From Streptomyces asoensis (GTDB lineage: Bacteria; Actinomycetota; Actinomycetes; Streptomycetales; Streptomycetaceae): a DNA stretch of 64,000 bases. The number at the start of each line of letters is the position of its first letter. Position 1 is the first letter of the stretch. Under the pieces are notes generated by a model. The model did not search any database and was not told the DNA's origin. It was given only the letters and a program-made list of their open reading frames with translations. Both the position numbers and the translations under genes were made by a program. The DNA is taken from the NCBI RefSeq assembly GCF_016860545.1, contig NZ_BNEB01000005.1, positions 3,038,001 to 3,102,000 of the forward strand. The letters are read 5' to 3'. Below, piece by piece: positions 18,482 through 27,694 of the stretch.

Positions 18482-19516
18482 ATGACCGAGCATCATCACT
18501 TGCCGTCCGAACTCGATGTCCCCTCCGAGGCCCCGGACCGCAACCTCGCCCTGGAACTCGTCCGGGTGACCGAAGCCGCCGCCATGGCCGCGGGCCGCTG
18601 GGTGGGACGCGGCGACAAGAACGGCGCCGACGGCGCCGCGGTGCGCGCCATGCGGACCCTCGTCTCCACCGTGTCGATGAACGGCGTGGTCGTCATCGGC
18701 GAGGGCGAGAAGGACGAGGCCCCGATGCTCTTCAACGGCGAGCGCGTCGGTGACGGGACCGGGCCCGAGGTCGACATCGCCGTCGACCCGATCGACGGCA
18801 CCACGCTGACGGCCAAGGGCATGCCGAACGCGATCGCCGTCCTCGCGGCCACCGAGCGGGGCGCGATGTTCGACCCGTCCGCCGTGTTCTACATGGACAA
18901 ACTGGTCACCGGCCCGGAGGCCGCCGAGTTCGTCGACATCGACGCGCCCGTCGAGGTCAACATCCGCCGGGTGGCCAAGGCCAAGCGGGCCACGCCCGAG
19001 GACGTCACCGTCGTCATCCTGGACCGCCCCCGCCACGCGGGCATCATCGAGGAGATCCGGGCGACCGGTGCGCGCATCAAGCTGATCTCCGACGGCGACG
19101 TGGCCGGCTCGATCCTGGCGCTGCGCGAGGGCACCGGCATCGACCTGCTGCTCGGCATCGGCGGCACCCCCGAGGGCATCATCTCGGCCTGCGCCGTGCG
19201 GTGCCTGGGCGGTGTCATCCAGGGCAAGCTGTGGCCCAAGGACGACGAGGAGCGGCAGCGCGCGATCGACGCCGGGCACGACCTCGACCGCGTGCTGACC
19301 ACCGAGGACCTGGTGACCGGCGAGAACGTGTTCTTCGTCGCCACCGGCATCACCGACGGCGAACTGCTGCGGGGCGTGCGGTACCGGTCGGAGACCGCGA
19401 CCACGGACTCGATCGTGATGCGGTCGAAGTCGGGCACGGTCCGGCGGATCGACTCCGAGCACCGGCTGAGCAAGCTGCGGGCCTACAGCGCCGTGGACTT
19501 CGACCGGGCCAAGTAG
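18482..19516 (+). CDS. glpX: class II fructose-1,6-bisphosphatase
   Basis: A 344-residue gluconeogenic phosphatase that hydrolyses fructose 1,6-bisphosphate. Metal- and substrate-site motifs are VVIGEGEKDEAPML, VDIAVDPIDGTTLTAKG, ISDGDVAGSI and GIGGTPEGIISACA. Length is as expected for GlpX. The ATG is preceded by AAAGG at 10 bases. A GATAGAGT element near 18420 could be the -10. It is the usual only FBPase of actinobacteria, which would make it needed for growth on gluconeogenic carbon; that is family knowledge. Confidence 0.96.
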   Translation: MTEHHHLPSELDVPSEAPDRNLALELVRVTEAAAMAAGRWVGRGDKNGADGAAVRAMRTLVSTVSMNGVVVIGEGEKDEAPMLFNGERVGDGTGPEVDIAVDPIDGTTLTAKGMPNAIAVLAATERGAMFDPSAVFYMDKLVTGPEAAEFVDIDAPVEVNIRRVAKAKRATPEDVTVVILDRPRHAGIIEEIRATGARIKLISDGDVAGSILALREGTGIDLLLGIGGTPEGIISACAVRCLGGVIQGKLWPKDDEERQRAIDAGHDLDRVLTTEDLVTGENVFFVATGITDGELLRGVRYRSETATTDSIVMRSKSGTVRRIDSEHRLSKLRAYSAVDFDRAK

Positions 19517-19650
19517 CCGCCGGGGGCCGCTCCCGCGGTGCGGTGCGGGGGCGGCGGCCCGGAGCGGTCCGGAGCGGTCCGGGCCAGAAAGCGGCCGCGC
19601 GCCCGTCGTGACAGGCCGGCGGTCGCCGCGCCCTGACGGGCGAAGAGACA

Positions 19651-19678
19651 GGGCGCCCCCGGTGCGGAGGGGGCGCCC
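19651..19678. terminator. glpX/wbl bidirectional terminator
   Basis: GGGCGCCCCC (19651-19660) pairs with GGGGGCGCCC (19669-19678) around an 8-base loop. It sits between glpX on the plus strand and the WhiB-like gene on the minus strand. Confidence 0.75.
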
Positions 19679-19747
19679 CTCGTCTTCTCCGGGCCCTCGG
19701 GGCGGGTCCGGCCGGGCCCGCCCGGGCGGCGGCCGACCGGACGCGGG

Positions 19748-20125
19748 CTACCCCGCCTGGGCTATGCGGCCCGCCGCTTGGGCCGCCTTCTTCAGCTCCA
19801 CGTCACGGCGACGGCGCCGGGCGAGGGCCACCCGCCGTTCGGCGGCGGTGAGGCCGCCCCACACGCCGTAGGGCTCGGGTTGCAGGAGCGCGTGTTCGCG
19901 GCACTCCACCATGACGGGACAGCGGGCGCACACCCGCTTCGCGGCTTCCTCGCGGGAGAGCCGGGCGGCCGTGGGCTCCTTGGAGGGGGCGAAGAACAGG
20001 CCTGCCTCGTCGCGTCGGCACACCGCCTCGGTATGCCAGGGAGCGTCTTGGTCCCTGTCGCGCGCTGGCACCCGCTGGGCCGGAACAGCGGCGACCTGCA
20101 GGGACGAATGCGGCGGTTGCAGCAC
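19748..20125 (-). CDS. wblI: WhiB-family [4Fe-4S] regulator
   Basis: A 125-residue Wbl protein. The four cluster-binding Cys are at residues 36, 66, 69 and 75 (CxxC between 66 and 69). PYGVWGGLTAAERR is the tryptophan-glycine turn plus helix that contacts sigma factor, and a basic ARRRRRD tail is the DNA contact. Such proteins bind sigma region 4 and adjust transcription in response to redox or NO. The symbol follows the gene next to glpX in S. coelicolor, from memory. GTG at 20125 has AGGAG 8 bases upstream. The gene ends at a shared terminator with glpX. Confidence 0.88.
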   Translation of the reverse strand: MLQPPHSSLQVAAVPAQRVPARDRDQDAPWHTEAVCRRDEAGLFFAPSKEPTAARLSREEAAKRVCARCPVMVECREHALLQPEPYGVWGGLTAAERRVALARRRRRDVELKKAAQAAGRIAQAG

Positions 20126-20275
20126 GGGTCTACTCCTGACGACGGCTTCGCGAGCGAGAGACGATGCAGCAGGCCTACCCGCTGTGCGCGCGCCTATGCA
20201 CTGAGTTCCCTCCCTCCGCGCGCCCCCGGGGACCAGCCGGCCGCCCCGGTGACCCGTGCGCGGAGTTCACGGCCG

Positions 20276-20956
20276 TCAATGGCCCAGGTGTTTGCGCAAA
20301 CTCCGGTCGACCTTGTTCTGGACCCGGTCGAGAATGTCCGCGACGAGCTTGCCGCGCTTGGGCCGCCCCTCGATGTTGCCCAGCACGGCCCAGCCGTCGA
20401 CGTAGACCACCGGGGCGTCGGGCTGGGGCGAATCGAGCGCGTCCACCTCGAAGTTGCCGAGCACGGCGCCGCCGGTGCCGCGCAGCGAGACGTTCTCCGG
20501 GACGCGGACCTCGACGTTGCCGAAGACCGAGATCGCCTTGATCACGACCTGCTGGTACTCGAAGAGGGCCTCGGTGAGGTCGATCTCGACGCTGCCGAAG
20601 ACCGCGTAGGCGTGGATACGGCGGCCCGCGCGCCAGCGGCCCCGGCGGACCGCGCTGCTGAAGACGGCCACCACGTTGTCGTCGGGGTCGGCGGGGATCG
20701 CGCCCGCGGTGGGCCTGCTGGGGGCGGGGGCGGCGCGGCGCTCGTGCGCGGCGGGCAGGTCCCGGACGAACTCCTCCAGCTCGCCGACCGTCTTGGCGGC
20801 CAGGACGCCCTCGACGCGCTCGGCGTGCTCGTCGGCGGTCAGCCGGCCCTCCGCCAGGGCGTCGCGGAGGATGTCGGCGACGCGGTCGCGGTCGGCGTCC
20901 GAGGCGCGCAGCGCGGACGGCGGTGTGGGGGCGGCGGTCTGCTTCTGAAGGTCCAC
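20276..20956 (-). CDS. DUF1707 protein with LiaF-like C-terminal beta domain
   Basis: A 226-residue protein without membrane helices. Residues ~15-68 are a DUF1707 domain (RASDADRDRVADILRDAL, RLTADEHAERV, ELEEFVRDLP). A linker leads to a right-handed beta region like LiaF/cell-wall-active antibiotic response proteins, with repeated AVFGSVEIDL, SVFGNVEVRVP, AVLGNFEVDAL and AVLGNIEG strands. LiaF proteins report envelope stress in Bacillus, but the membrane part is missing here, so signalling is inference. CGATAG direct repeats lie at its promoter. Confidence 0.85.
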   Translation of the reverse strand: MDLQKQTAAPTPPSALRASDADRDRVADILRDALAEGRLTADEHAERVEGVLAAKTVGELEEFVRDLPAAHERRAAPAPSRPTAGAIPADPDDNVVAVFSSAVRRGRWRAGRRIHAYAVFGSVEIDLTEALFEYQQVVIKAISVFGNVEVRVPENVSLRGTGGAVLGNFEVDALDSPQPDAPVVYVDGWAVLGNIEGRPKRGKLVADILDRVQNKVDRSLRKHLGH

Positions 20957-20976
20957 GGGACCAGCCTACCCACACA

Positions 20977-20992
20977 CGATAGATCGCGATAG
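20977..20992 (-). promoter_or_regulatory. CGATAG direct repeats upstream of the DUF1707 gene
   Basis: CGATAG occurs at 20977-20982 and 20987-20992, a 10-base period, with ATCGCGAT between them. The pair lies 21-36 bases before the DUF1707 start, in the position of a promoter or regulator site. Confidence 0.4.
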
Positions 20993-21123
20993 TCCCCGTC
21001 GCGGACGGAGTGCGCCCCTACTGAGCCTTACCTCACAGGCTCCCCGTCGGCGGCAGGTCCTACGCTGGTGGGCGCCCGCCGGAGATGGCGGGCCCGCTGT
21101 CCGTCGAGTGAGGAATGGGCGAG

Positions 21124-22791
<1,668 letters not shown>

Positions 22792-22798
22792 CGGCCCC

Positions 22799-22831
22799 GG
22801 GCGGCGGGGGCGGATCGCGCCCCCGCCGCCC
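22799..22831 (+). terminator. hairpin after class I fumarase
   Basis: Positions 22799-22812 and 22818-22831 form a perfect 14-bp stem (GGGCGGCGGGGGCG) with a 5-base loop, starting 8 bases after the stop codon. It should separate the two fumarase transcripts. Confidence 0.75.
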
Positions 22832-22958
22832 GTGCCCGTCCCCTTCTCGGGGGCACTGCCCCGGGACCCCCGAGCGGCCCCGGAAGGGCCTCGTCCTCGA
22901 ACGGCGGACGGGCCGGGCGACGCGGAACATCCGCGGGGGTCCGATCGCTGTACCGGGC

Positions 22959-24344
22959 ATGAGCGAATACCGGATCGAGCACGACTCCATGGGTGAGGTA
23001 CGCGTCCCGGCGGAGGCCAAGTGGCGGGCCCAGACGCAGCGCGCCGTGGAGAACTTCCCCGTGTCGGGGCAGCGCATCGAGCGGGCGCACATCGAGGCGC
23101 TGGCGCTGATCAAGGGGGCCGCGGCGAAGGTGAACGCGCGCCTCGGGGTCGTCGACCAGGAGATCGCCGACGCCGTGCAGGAGGCGGCCGCCGAGGTCGC
23201 CGAGGGCCGCTGGGACGAGCACTTCCCGGTCGACGTCTTCCAGACCGGGTCCGGGACCTCCTCGAACATGAACACCAACGAGGTCGTGGCCACCCTCGCG
23301 TCGGAGCGCCTGGGCCGCCCCGTGCACCCCAACGACCACGTCAACGCCTCGCAGTCCTCCAACGACGTCTTCCCCTCGTCGCTGCACATCGCGGCGACCG
23401 CCGCCGTCACCCGCGACCTGATCCCGGCGCTGGAGCATCTGGCGGGTTCCCTGGAGCGCAAGTCCGCGGAGTTCGCCGACGTGGTGAAGGCCGGGCGGAC
23501 GCACCTGATGGACGCCACGCCCGTGACCCTCGGGCAGGAGTTCGGCGGCTACGCCGCCCAGGTGCGGTACGGCGTGGAGCGTCTCGACGCCTCGCTCCCC
23601 CGGCTCGCCGAGCTGCCGCTGGGCGGCACGGCGGTCGGCACCGGCATCAACACGCCCCCCGGGTTCTCCGCGGCCGTCATCGAGGAGGTCGCCCGGGCCA
23701 CCGGGCTGCCGCTGACGGAGGCGCGCGACCACTTCGAGGCACAGGGCGCCCGGGACGGGGTGGTCGAGATCAGCGGGCAGCTGAGGACGATCGCCGTCGG
23801 CCTCACGAAGATCGCCAACGATCTGCGGTGGATGGCCTCGGGACCGCGTACGGGCCTCGCCGAGATCAGCCTCCCCGACCTCCAGCCGGGCTCCTCGATC
23901 ATGCCGGGCAAGGTCAACCCCGTCATCCCGGAGGCCGTGCTGATGGTCGCCGCGCAGGTCATGGGCAACGACGCGACCGTCGCCGCGGCGGGCGCGGCGG
24001 GCAACTTCGAGCTCAACGTCATGCTGCCGGTGATCGCGAAGAACGTGCTGGAGTCGATCCGGCTGCTCGCCAACGTGTCGCGCCTCCTCGCCGACCGGAC
24101 CGTGGACGGGATCGTCGCGCACCGCGAGCGGGCCCGGGAGTACGCCGAGTCCTCGCCGTCCGTCGTCACCCCGCTGAACAAGTACATCGGGTACGAGGAG
24201 GCCGCGAAGGTCGCCAAGAAGGCGCTCGCGGAACGCAGGACGATCCGTCAGGTGGTGCTCGAGGGCGGGTACGTGGAGCGGGGCGACCTGACGATCGAAC
24301 AGCTCGACGAGGCCCTGGATGTCCTGCGGATGACACACCCGTAA
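22959..24344 (+). CDS. fumC: class II fumarate hydratase
   Basis: A 461-residue iron-independent fumarase of the aspartase/fumarase superfamily. TGSGTSSNMNTNEVVA, GRTHLMDATPVTLGQEF and the signature GSSIMPGKVNPVIPE with the mobile-loop serine are present, as is the N-terminal GEVRVPAEAKWRAQTQRAVENF. Length matches FumC. The ATG has no good ribosome binding site; a GTACCG element just upstream might mean a short or absent leader. It lies 168 bases from the class I enzyme, with a terminator between them. Confidence 0.95.
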   Translation: MSEYRIEHDSMGEVRVPAEAKWRAQTQRAVENFPVSGQRIERAHIEALALIKGAAAKVNARLGVVDQEIADAVQEAAAEVAEGRWDEHFPVDVFQTGSGTSSNMNTNEVVATLASERLGRPVHPNDHVNASQSSNDVFPSSLHIAATAAVTRDLIPALEHLAGSLERKSAEFADVVKAGRTHLMDATPVTLGQEFGGYAAQVRYGVERLDASLPRLAELPLGGTAVGTGINTPPGFSAAVIEEVARATGLPLTEARDHFEAQGARDGVVEISGQLRTIAVGLTKIANDLRWMASGPRTGLAEISLPDLQPGSSIMPGKVNPVIPEAVLMVAAQVMGNDATVAAAGAAGNFELNVMLPVIAKNVLESIRLLANVSRLLADRTVDGIVAHRERAREYAESSPSVVTPLNKYIGYEEAAKVAKKALAERRTIRQVVLEGGYVERGDLTIEQLDEALDVLRMTHP

Positions 24345-24416
24345 AGACCCGCGTCCGTTCGCGCCCCCGGCGCGAGAACCGTGACGCGCGCCGCAGCGTC
24401 GTATGCCCATGGCACC

Positions 24417-24429
24417 TAATATCTGTGCA
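24417..24429 (+). promoter_or_regulatory. leaderless promoter of the DUF402 gene
   Basis: TAATAT (24417-24422) is a near-consensus -10 and ends 6 bases before the ATG at 24429. Transcription would begin at or next to the A of the start codon. No ribosome binding site is present. Confidence 0.6.
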
Positions 24430-25121
24430 TGGCAGACGGTGGAGTGGTGAGACGCGTGGGAACGGGTGGTGCGGGGGCGTTCTGGGAGCCCGGGAGCAGA
24501 ATCCTGTGGCGCTACCGGGAGAACGGCGGACCGCGTGTCCACATCGCCCGGCCGGTCACCGTCGTGCGCGACGACGAGGAACTGCTCGCCGTGTGGCTGG
24601 CCCCGGGCACGGAGTGCGTCAAGCCGGTGCTCGCCGACGGCACGCCGCTGCACCAGGAGCCGCTGCACACCCGGTACACCAAGCCGCGTACCGTGCAGCG
24701 GGGCCGCTGGCTGGGCACCGGCGTGCTGAAGGTCGTCCGGCCCGGCGAGCCGTGGTCGGTGTGGCTGTTCTGGGAGCCGGGCTGGCAGTTCAAGAACTGG
24801 TACGTCAACCTGGAGGAGCCGCTGTCCCGTTGGGAGGGCGGAGTGGATTCCGAGGACCATTTCCTGGACCTGTGCGTCTACCCGGACCGCAGCTGGGAAG
24901 TGCGGGACGAGGACGAGTTCGCGCAGGCCCAGCAGGACGGACTGATGGACGCGGCGGTCGCCGCACAGGTGCGGGAGGCGGGTCGCAGGGCGGTGGAGGT
25001 GATCCGGGCGTGGGGACCTCCGTTCGACGAGGGCTGGCAGCACTGGCGCCCGGACGCCTCCTGGGCCGTACCGTTGCTGCCGGAGGACTGGGACCGTACG
25101 CCCGCGCACATGTCCACATGA
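24429..25121 (+). CDS. DUF402 domain protein
   Basis: A 230-residue protein of the DUF402 family. The family's beta barrel is seen in LWRYRENGGPRVHIARPVTVV, ECVKPVLADG and a Trp-rich WSVWLFWEPGWQFKNWYVNL segment, with DSEDHFLDLCVYPDRSWEVRDEDEF holding the Asp/Glu residues that bind a metal in characterised relatives (some hydrolyse nucleoside di/triphosphates). A helical tail follows. Activity here is inference. The ATG follows a -10 element by 6 bases, so the message looks leaderless. Confidence 0.85.
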   Translation: MADGGVVRRVGTGGAGAFWEPGSRILWRYRENGGPRVHIARPVTVVRDDEELLAVWLAPGTECVKPVLADGTPLHQEPLHTRYTKPRTVQRGRWLGTGVLKVVRPGEPWSVWLFWEPGWQFKNWYVNLEEPLSRWEGGVDSEDHFLDLCVYPDRSWEVRDEDEFAQAQQDGLMDAAVAAQVREAGRRAVEVIRAWGPPFDEGWQHWRPDASWAVPLLPEDWDRTPAHMST

Positions 25122-25434
25122 GACCCTTGATGCGCCCCCGGGCAACAAACGTAGGATCGTCCTCCGCAAGGCACGCTGGCAGTAACTCCCGGAGCAGACG
25201 CCGGGTCTGACCGAACGTCACCGAGGGGCGGCAGGACGTGAGCGAGGGGTACGGCACGACCGGCGGGACGCTCGGCGTCGGCCCCCAGGGCCGCGTGCGG
25301 TCCACCGGTGACACAGGAACAACCTCTGACCACGCGGGAATTCCGTTCCGGGGGCACGTATTCCGGGTATCGGGTTTCCTGCGGGACCAACTGCGCGCGC
25401 GGCGCGCAGCCCCGGACGGACGGATTCGACACGC
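25122..25434. other. 313-base region between DUF402 and SpoIIE genes
   Basis: It includes the leader of the downstream SpoIIE gene. A GTG-started frame of 66 codons begins at 25238 and ends in an overlap with the SpoIIE start, described separately. The stretch 25130-25200 has lower GC and may hold the promoter. Confidence 0.5.
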
Positions 25435-25438
25435 GTGA
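25238..25438 (+). CDS. possible 66-codon upstream frame
   Basis: It starts with GTG, preceded by a GGGGCGGCAGGA stretch, and ends at a TGA that overlaps the SpoIIE GTG (GTGA at 25435-25438), which would allow translational coupling. The first 23 codons all end in G or C, as in real genes here, but the later codons lose this bias. The predicted protein is small, Gly-rich then basic, with no motif I know. It may be a regulatory upstream frame, a frameshifted N-terminus, or chance. Confidence 0.25.
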   Translation: MSEGYGTTGGTLGVGPQGRVRSTGDTGTTSDHAGIPFRGHVFRVSGFLRDQLRARRAAPDGRIRHA

Positions 25439-27585
25439 CGGAGCAGCCCACCTCCTACGAACGCCCCCAGGGCGTCGACCCCACGGACCCCCGTGGGGCA
25501 CTGCTGCATACCCAGGCGCCAGCCCAGGGTCCGTCCGCCTTACCGCCCGATGCCTCGGGTACGACGACGCCGTGCGGCAAGGGCGGAAAGGGTGGCATGG
25601 GCGGCCAGGGAGCCAGGGGAACGGACGCTGCCGGTTCGGAGGCCGGTCCCGGCACCGAGCATTCCCAGCCGTCGGCGTCCGACGAGGCGATGGGAACACC
25701 TCCCGCGCGCACGAAGCCGGACGTCGGGGACCACCGCACGCGGCCCGCGGCGGAGTCCATCCCGGCCCAGCCGGGCGCCGACGCGCGCCCGGACCGCGGG
25801 CCCGACGGACAGGACCGCCGCGCCGGCGGGGCGGTGACGCCCGGCCGGCCCACACCGATGCGGCGCGACGGCGACCGGCTGCGCTTCGTGGGCGCGGCGA
25901 CCCGCCGGATCGCCCGCGGCCTGGATCTCGACGAGATCGTGATGGGGCTGTGCCGGGCGACCGTGCCGACCTTCTCCGACGCGATCCTCGTCTATCTGCG
26001 CGACCCGCTGCCGGTGGGCGACGAGCGGCCCGCGGCGGACCGCATCATGCTGCGGCTGCGGCGCACCGACCGCATCCCGGAGGAGCGGGACACCGAGACC
26101 GGTTTCGCCGCGCTGGCCCTGCCGCCCCCGGAGCCGGCGGAACTGACCGCCGAACTGTCGGCGTCGGTCGGGGACATGTGCGAGGTGCGGCCCGGCGGGG
26201 CGCTCGCCGAGGTGCTGCGCGGGGTGCGCCCGGTGTTCGCCGACCATCCGGCCGCTCGGGCCGCGCTCCCCGAACTGCTGGGCGAGGACAGCACGTTGAC
26301 CGTCCCGGGCGGCCAGCGGGCCGTTCTGGCCCCGCTGCGCGGCCGCCGGCGGGTGATCGGCGCCGCGGTGTTCCTGCGCCGCCCGGAACGCATCCCGTTC
26401 GAGAACGACGACCTGCTGGTGGCGGCCCAGCTCGCCACGCACAGCGCCCTGGGCATCGACAAGGCGGTGCTGTACGACCGTGAGGCGTACATCGCCGACG
26501 AGCTCCAGCGCACCATGCTGCCGGAGACCCTGCCGCGGCCCACGGGCGTCCGGCTGGCGTCGCGCTACCTGCCCGCGGCCGAGACCGCACGGGTGGGCGG
26601 CGACTGGTACGACGCCATCCCGCTGCCGGGCAGCCGGGTGGCACTGGTGGTGGGCGACGTCATGGGGCACTCCATGACCTCGGCGGCCATCATGGGGCAG
26701 CTGCGGACGACGGCCCAGACCCTCGCGGGTCTCGACCTGCCTCCGCAGGAGGTCCTGCACCATCTCGACGAGCAGGCCCAGCGACTGGGCACCGACCGCA
26801 TGGCGACCTGCCTGTACGCGGTGTACGACCCGGTCGCGCACCGCATCACCATCGCCAACGCGGGGCATCCCCCGCCCGTCCTGCTGCACCTGGGCGGCCG
26901 GGCCGAGGTGCTGCGGGTGCCGCCCGGCGCGCCGATCGGCGTGGGCGGGGTCGACTTCGAGGCGGTGGAGCTCGACGCCCCGGCGGGCGCGACGCTGCTG
27001 CTGTACACCGACGGGCTGGTCGAGTCCCGGCTGCGGGACGTGGCGACCGGCATAGAGCAGCTGCGGGAGAAGCTCGCCGCGACGGCCCAGCTGACCGGAC
27101 CCGATCATCCGCCGCCGCTCGAGGCGCTGTGCGACGAGGTGCTCGACATGCTCGGTCCGGGCGACCGGGACGACGATATCGCGCTCCTCGCCGCCCGGTT
27201 CGACGGGATCGCGCCGAGCGACGTGGCGTACTGGAGCCTGGAACCGGAGGACGCGGCTCCCGGCCGGGCCCGCCGGCTGGCCCGGCACGCGCTGTCCCGC
27301 TGGGACATGGAGGACCTGACGGACTCCGTGGAGCTGCTGGTCAGTGAGGTCGTCACCAACGCGGTGCGGTACGCCACGCGGCCGGTGACCCTGCGGTTGC
27401 TGAAGACGGACGTGCTGCGCTGCGAGGTCGGCGACGACGTGCCGCAGCTGCCCCGGCTGCGGCAGGCCCGGGCGACCGACGAGGGCGGCCGCGGGCTGTA
27501 TCTCGTCAACCGGCTGGCCCGGCGCTGGGGAGCCACCCGGCTGAGCACCGGCAAGGTGGTCTGGTTCGAGCTGAACCGGAACTGA
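25435..27585 (+). CDS. GAF-SpoIIE phosphatase with C-terminal ATPase domain
   Basis: A 716-residue regulator. The first ~135 residues are disordered (Pro, Gly, Ala, Asp). A GAF-like sensory domain spans about 145-345, and a SpoIIE/PP2C phosphatase domain about 365-575 with GGDWYDAIPL, VGDVMGHSM and LYTDGLVESR. An RsbW-type ATPase at about 590-716 ends the protein (LLVSEVVTNAVRYA; DEGGRGLYLV). It is the second such fusion in the window but has no PAS domains. Predicted role: dephosphorylation of anti-anti-sigma factors and partner binding. The GTG start may be coupled to an upstream 66-codon frame. It ends at a palindromic terminator. Confidence 0.88.
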   Translation: MTEQPTSYERPQGVDPTDPRGALLHTQAPAQGPSALPPDASGTTTPCGKGGKGGMGGQGARGTDAAGSEAGPGTEHSQPSASDEAMGTPPARTKPDVGDHRTRPAAESIPAQPGADARPDRGPDGQDRRAGGAVTPGRPTPMRRDGDRLRFVGAATRRIARGLDLDEIVMGLCRATVPTFSDAILVYLRDPLPVGDERPAADRIMLRLRRTDRIPEERDTETGFAALALPPPEPAELTAELSASVGDMCEVRPGGALAEVLRGVRPVFADHPAARAALPELLGEDSTLTVPGGQRAVLAPLRGRRRVIGAAVFLRRPERIPFENDDLLVAAQLATHSALGIDKAVLYDREAYIADELQRTMLPETLPRPTGVRLASRYLPAAETARVGGDWYDAIPLPGSRVALVVGDVMGHSMTSAAIMGQLRTTAQTLAGLDLPPQEVLHHLDEQAQRLGTDRMATCLYAVYDPVAHRITIANAGHPPPVLLHLGGRAEVLRVPPGAPIGVGGVDFEAVELDAPAGATLLLYTDGLVESRLRDVATGIEQLREKLAATAQLTGPDHPPPLEALCDEVLDMLGPGDRDDDIALLAARFDGIAPSDVAYWSLEPEDAAPGRARRLARHALSRWDMEDLTDSVELLVSEVVTNAVRYATRPVTLRLLKTDVLRCEVGDDVPQLPRLRQARATDEGGRGLYLVNRLARRWGATRLSTGKVVWFELNRN

Positions 27586-27611
27586 GAGCGGGCAGAGCGC
27601 GGCGAGCGCGC

Positions 27612-27647
27612 GAAGAGGGCGTCCGGAGATCTCCGGACGCCCTCTTC
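27612..27647. terminator. 36-bp perfect palindrome terminator
   Basis: Positions 27612-27629 are the exact reverse complement of 27630-27647 (outer GAAGAGGGCGTCCGG). It separates the convergent SpoIIE and PBP genes and can end both transcripts. Confidence 0.88.
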
Positions 27648-27694
27648 CCGTTCCGGGCCGGCGGGGGTGCTGTCCGCTCCCCCGCCGGCCTTCG

